64,000 bases of DNA from Trebonia sp963771985. Its GTDB lineage: Bacteria; Actinomycetota; Actinomycetes; Streptosporangiales; Streptosporangiaceae. Location of the stretch: NCBI GenBank assembly GCA_963771985.1, contig CAVYVO010000003.1, positions 124,001 through 188,000 of the forward strand, read 5' to 3'. The number at the start of each line of letters is the position of its first letter. Position 1 is the stretch's first letter. The notes under the pieces were generated by a model. The model was not told the origin of the DNA, did not search any database, and saw only the letters and a list, made by a program, of their open reading frames with translations. Shown one piece after another: positions 60,170-64,000 of this stretch. A program made the translations under genes and the position numbers.

Positions 60170-62068
60170 ATGAGGCAGAGCACTGCGCGGGGGGCTCTGG
60201 AGCTCGGTGCTCTGGGAGTCGTGTTCGGTGACATCGGCACGAGCCCGCTGTACACCGTACAAACCGTCTTCAGCCCGTCTGACCCGCACCGGACCCGGGT
60301 GTCGACGCAGAACGTCTACGGCGTCGTCTCGCTGATCTTCTGGGCGGTGACGCTGATCGTGACCGTCACCTACGTGCTGCTGGTGATGCGCGCCGACAAC
60401 GACGGCGAGGGCGGGATCATGGCGCTGATCACGCTGATCCGCCGGCACAGCATGCCGAGCCACCGCCGCACGGCGCTGGCGCTGGCGGTGCTGGGGGTGT
60501 TCGGCGCGTCGCTGTTCTTCGGCGACAGCATGATCACCCCCGCGATCTCCGTGCTGTCGGCGATCGAGGGGGTGCAGGTCGCGGCGCCGTCCTTCGCCGC
60601 GCTCGTGCTCCCGGTCACGGCCGTGGTCATCATCGGCCTGTTCATGCTGCAGCGGCTGGGCACCGCCGCGGTCGGCCGGATGTTCGGGCCGGTGATGGCC
60701 GTGTGGTTCGCGGTGATCGCCGCCTGCGGGATCCGCGGTGTCGTCAGCAACCCCGCGATCTTGAAGGCGCTGTCGCCGACGTACGCGGGCACGTTCCTGT
60801 TCGGGCATTTCAGCACGTCGTTCTTCTCGCTGGCGGCGGTGGTGCTGGCCGTCACCGGCGCCGAGGCCCTGTACGCGGACATGGGGCACTTCGGCCGCGG
60901 GCCGATCACGCGGTCGTGGCTGTTCCTGGTGTTCCCCGCCTGCATCCTCAACTACATGGGGCAGGGCGCCCTGATCCTGTCCGACCCCCGGGCGATCAGC
61001 AACCCCTTCTACCTGCTGGTGCCCGGGTGGGGACGGATCGCCATGGTGGTCCTGGCCGCCCTCGCGACGGTCATCGCCTCCCAGGCGGTCATCTCCGGCG
61101 CGTTCTCGGTGACGCAGCAGGCCGCCCAGCTCGGTTACCTGCCGCGGCTGCGCATCGACCACACCTCCGAGGAACAGGCCGGCCAGATCTACGTCCCGTG
61201 GATCAACTGGGCGCTGCTGGTGGCGGTGCTCGCGCTCGTGTTCACGTTCCGCACCTCCACCGCGCTCGCCTACGCCTACGGCGTCGCGGTCACCGGCACG
61301 ATCACGATCACGACGCTGCTGTTCTTCTATATCGCCCGGTCGCAGTGGGGGCGGCCGCTGTGGCTCATCGCCCCCGCGGCGGCCGTGCTGCTGACCGTGG
61401 ACCTGCTCTTCTTGGCCGCCAACCTCACCAAGCTGCCGCACGGGGCCTGGCTGCCGCTGGTCATCGGCATCCTGGTGTTCACGGTCCTGACCACCTGGCA
61501 GAAAGGCCGGGAGATGGTCTCCCGCCAGCGCGCGCTCGACGAGGGGCCGCTGCGCGAGTTCATCGACCAGCTGCACGCCAGGAAGCCGCCGCTGCAGCGG
61601 GTGCCGGGCACCGCGATCTTCCTCAACCGCGGCAAGGAGACCGCCCCCCTGGCCCTGCGCGCCAACGTGGAGCACAACCACGTCCTGCACGATCACGTCG
61701 TGATCCTGGCTATCCACACGCTCCCGGTGCCGCACGTGACGGACACCGACAAGCTGGAGATCGACGATCTCGGCTACAAGCACGACCGGATCTACCATGT
61801 CACCGCCAAGTTCGGATACATGGACACCCCTAGCGTCCCGTCGCTGCTGCCGCTGATCAGCGAGGCCGAGCGGGAAGGCCGGCTGGACGTCGACGGGATC
61901 TCCTACTTCCTGTCCACCATCGAGATCCGCCGGGGCAACACGCCCGGCATGAGCCGCTGGCGCAAGCGCCTGTTCGTGGCCACCGCCCGGCTGACCGCCG
62001 ACGCGGCCGAGTACTTCCGGCTGCCCCGCGAGCGCACCGTCATCATGGGCTCCCGCATCGAACTCTGA
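60170..62068 (+). CDS. kup: Low-affinity potassium transporter Kup
   Basis: The 632-aa protein has the Kup/HAK signature GVVFGDIGTSPLYT in the first helix, about twelve predicted membrane segments, DNDGEGGIMALITL in the second, and a cytoplasmic C-terminal domain of about 190 residues. It imports potassium with protons. The ATG at 60170 gives the normal length. The region between 60064 and 60169 is too short for a ydaO-type riboswitch and none is seen. A nested-palindrome element follows. Confidence 0.95.
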   Translation: MRQSTARGALELGALGVVFGDIGTSPLYTVQTVFSPSDPHRTRVSTQNVYGVVSLIFWAVTLIVTVTYVLLVMRADNDGEGGIMALITLIRRHSMPSHRRTALALAVLGVFGASLFFGDSMITPAISVLSAIEGVQVAAPSFAALVLPVTAVVIIGLFMLQRLGTAAVGRMFGPVMAVWFAVIAACGIRGVVSNPAILKALSPTYAGTFLFGHFSTSFFSLAAVVLAVTGAEALYADMGHFGRGPITRSWLFLVFPACILNYMGQGALILSDPRAISNPFYLLVPGWGRIAMVVLAALATVIASQAVISGAFSVTQQAAQLGYLPRLRIDHTSEEQAGQIYVPWINWALLVAVLALVFTFRTSTALAYAYGVAVTGTITITTLLFFYIARSQWGRPLWLIAPAAAVLLTVDLLFLAANLTKLPHGAWLPLVIGILVFTVLTTWQKGREMVSRQRALDEGPLREFIDQLHARKPPLQRVPGTAIFLNRGKETAPLALRANVEHNHVLHDHVVILAIHTLPVPHVTDTDKLEIDDLGYKHDRIYHVTAKFGYMDTPSVPSLLPLISEAEREGRLDVDGISYFLSTIEIRRGNTPGMSRWRKRLFVATARLTADAAEYFRLPRERTVIMGSRIEL

Positions 62069-62096
62069 AACGCTCGTCCCGCCCGGGCTTGCAGTG

Positions 62097-62147
62097 TGCC
62101 GATCGCGCAATCAGTGGGCACACTCTTGCGGGGTCGATTGCCCCGCG
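62097..62147. repeat. Nested-palindrome intergenic element, diverged copy E
   Basis: Most diverged copy, located 28 bp past the kup stop. The left half keeps CGATCGCGCAATC, now within GTGTGCC ... GGGCACAC, and the right half is GCGGGGTCGATTGCCCCGC, so pairing has been kept by changes on both sides. Confidence 0.6.
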
Positions 62148-62745
62148 GGCTGATCCACGAGGGACACGCTTACAGCCAGGCAATGGATACCCTGCCGGGG
62201 TATCTGATCATGGCGAGTTCATGATCACGGAGATATTTGCGCATTATAGGATAAAAAGCCTTCGGCAGGATAAAAGCCTTCGCGATCATGGCGGTACGGC
62301 TGGGACTATCTATACGTTAAATCCAGAAATTTCCTAATTTGATACCCCTAGCGCCCGCCGTCACCGGCCGGGCCAGCGCGGGACTCCGGGCGCTTACCGG
62401 GATGGACGGGATGGAAAGGCCCGGGGTCTCGCCGGCGACGGCGGCTGGCGGCCGAAGGCGAGGCTGGTCTGGCCGCCGGGCCGCTGTGAACTGGCGCACG
62501 GCGAACGTGATCAGCCAGGCAAAGACCCCGGATCTTCAATTCCTGTAAGTCTCCGCTGAGTGTCTGTTGCCTGTGGGAGCCTTGCGTAAAGCTGCGAAAA
62601 GGGGCCACTTCGAAACATCCGTCAATTGACGGATATCGAAGCGAAGTGCCCAAGCGTCGCGGCGATTTCTGCCACTATGGCGCCCATTGACCGGTTGGAC
62701 TGCTTGCGTGGATCCTCACGCGTCCGCCGGAATGAGGGGGTCGGC
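62148..62745. other. Gene-less region with dyads and short repeats
   Basis: About 600 bp without a supported gene. It contains TGATCATG-N7-CATGATCA (62205-62227), a direct repeat of AAAAGCCTTCG at about 62254 and 62272, and an 18-bp perfect palindrome within a longer stem (62601-62651). Several short frames here have no protein character. Confidence 0.5.
62617..62634. promoter_or_regulatory. Perfect 18-bp palindrome upstream of MFS gene
   Basis: ATCCGTCAATTGACGGAT is a perfect palindrome flanked by CACTTCG (from about 62606) and CGAAGTG (to about 62648), which extends the pairing with small bulges. It is 112 bp upstream of the MFS start and may be an operator. Confidence 0.5.
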
Positions 62746-64000
62746 GTGACTAGCTTCCCGGTGCGGCGGGCAGCGTTCCGCGATGTGTTCGCGATCGGCG
62801 AGTTCCGGGCCCTGTGGGCCTCTCAGAACCCTGTCGGAGGTGGGGGACCGGCTCGCGCTCGTCGCGCTTACCCTGCTGGTCTACGACCGGACCCATTCAC
62901 CGCTGCTGTCCGCGGTGGCCTACTCGGCGGGTTACGTGCCGTGGGTGATCGGCGGCCTGGCCCTGTGCGGCCTCGGCGACCGACTGCCGCGCCGGGAGCT
63001 GATGGTCGTCTGTGACCTGATCCGGGCGCTCCTGGTCGGCGTCATGCTCGTGCCCGGGATCCCGGTGGCCGGCCTGGTCGGCCTGCTGTACGCGACCTCG
63101 ATGGCGCAGGCGCCGTTCGAGGCGGCCAGGTCCGCGATCCTGCCCGACATCCTGCGGGGCGAACGCTACGCGCTGGGCGCGGCGATCATGCAGACCAGTT
63201 TCCGGCTGGCGTTCGTGGCCGGAGCCGCGGCCGGGGGGATCACGGTCGCCTTCTTCGGCGCGCGGCCGGCCCTCGGCATCGACGCCGCCACGTTCGTCGC
63301 TTCGGCGCTGCTGGTCCGGTTCGGGACCAGGGGCCGGCGGCGGCCAGGCGCGGCCCGCACGCGCTGAAGCCGAACGCGCTGACACAGCTCGGCGAAGGAG
63401 CACGCCTGGTCCTCGGCGACAAGGCGATCCGCACGCTGATGATGCTGGGCTGGCTGATCGCGCTCTACTCGATCCCCGAGGGCATCGCCGCGCCGTATGC
63501 CGCGGCCCTGCGCGGCGGCCCGGCGGTCGCCGGGCTGGTGATCGCTTCCGGGCAGGTCGGCGCCGTCCTGGCCACCCCGGTCTTCGCCAAGACCGTCGGC
63601 CCGCTGACCCGGCTGCGCTGGATGGGCCCGATGGCCGTGTGCACCTGTGCCGTGCTGCTGCTGACCGTCTTCCGCCCGGGCCTTACCGTGTCGCTGGCGA
63701 TCTTCGCGCTGTCGGGTACGTTCGCCATCTATCAGATCGCCGCGAACACCGCGTTCGTCGAATGGGTGCCGGACAGGCGCCGCGCCCAGGCGTTCGGCCT
63801 GGCCAACATCGGCGTGGTCGTCGGGCAGGGCGCGGCCCTCATGCTGGCCAGCGCCGCCGCCGAGGTGATGCCCCCCGCAACGGTGATCGCGCTGGGCGGC
63901 GGCCTGGGCGCCGTCACGGCCTGCTATCTCGCGCTGCGCTGGCGGCACATACCGCCCGCCGTCGGCCGTCACACCGCGCGCCACCTGCGCGGCCCGGCCC
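62746..64000 (+). CDS. Major facilitator superfamily transporter, frameshifted and cut by window end
   Basis: The GTG at 62746 starts VTSFPVRRAAFRDVFAIGEFRALWASQ, typical of the first helix of MFS drug-exporter-like proteins. Near 62826 the sequence shifts to the next frame (TLSEVGDRLALVALTLLVYDRT, then GLGDRLPRRELMVVCDLIRA, the A-like motif), and near 63355 it returns to the original frame (ALTQLGEGARLVLGDKAIRTLMMLGWL ...). It has about eleven helices by the window edge, where the frame is still open. The substrate is unknown. Confidence 0.78.

Overview
The window is from a high-GC Gram-positive bacterium of the Actinomycetota, probably a filamentous or soil lineage. The evidence is GC-rich third codon positions, frequent GTG and TTG starts, tight ATGA/GTGA gene overlaps, and gene families typical of Streptomyces relatives: LiaR/DesK-like two-component pairs, MocR and SCO6745-type proteins, DUF4097, expansins and a STAND-TPR protein. 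I cannot name a species. No rRNA, tRNA or CRISPR array was seen.

Layout. 0-6 kb: a coiled-coil protein, a divergent response regulator and sensor kinase with a DUF4097 protein, and a folate pair (FolD-like dehydrogenase plus FchA-like cyclohydrolase). 6-9 kb: a TetR repressor facing a strong inverted-repeat operator and a four-gene membrane operon ending in orphan oxidase subunits III and IV. 9-18 kb: an alpha-galactoside locus with LacI, binding protein, two permeases and a YesL-like protein on one strand, and a GH36 alpha-galactosidase plus Gfo/Idh/MocA oxidoreductase on the other. 18-22 kb: decayed gene remnants, an AAA ATPase and an IS110-family element with a candidate bridge RNA. 22-32 kb: Nei glycosylase, a very low-complexity protein, a PEBP lipoprotein, a MocR regulator facing a STAND-TPR protein, RNase Z and a GNAT protein. 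32-41 kb: tandem expansins, a YcaQ-like protein, an aldolase/hydroxyacid dehydrogenase pair, a Rieske oxygenase and a secreted galactose-oxidase-like protein. 41-51 kb: acetyltransferases, a PCMT-like methyltransferase, two further MocR regulators and a second sugar ABC transporter. 51-64 kb: a 2OG-Fe(II) oxygenase, PRC-barrel protein, ABC-F protein, a PadR/ABC/FtsX unit, the Kup potassium transporter and an MFS protein cut by the window end.

Three patterns span the window. A 51-nt nested palindrome occurs five times between genes, always near a gene 3' end. At least nine genes carry single-base frameshifts or look truncated, fused or internally deleted, so either the assembly has indel errors or many genes are decaying. 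Several transcription units have recognisable palindromic operators (TetR, LacI and PadR contexts).

The most interesting observations are the nested palindrome family, the FolD-like enzyme that lacks the cyclohydrolase lysine but is coupled to a separate cyclohydrolase, the IS110 element with a 176-bp upstream bridge-RNA region, and the ABC ATPase that has lost exactly its Walker A segment.
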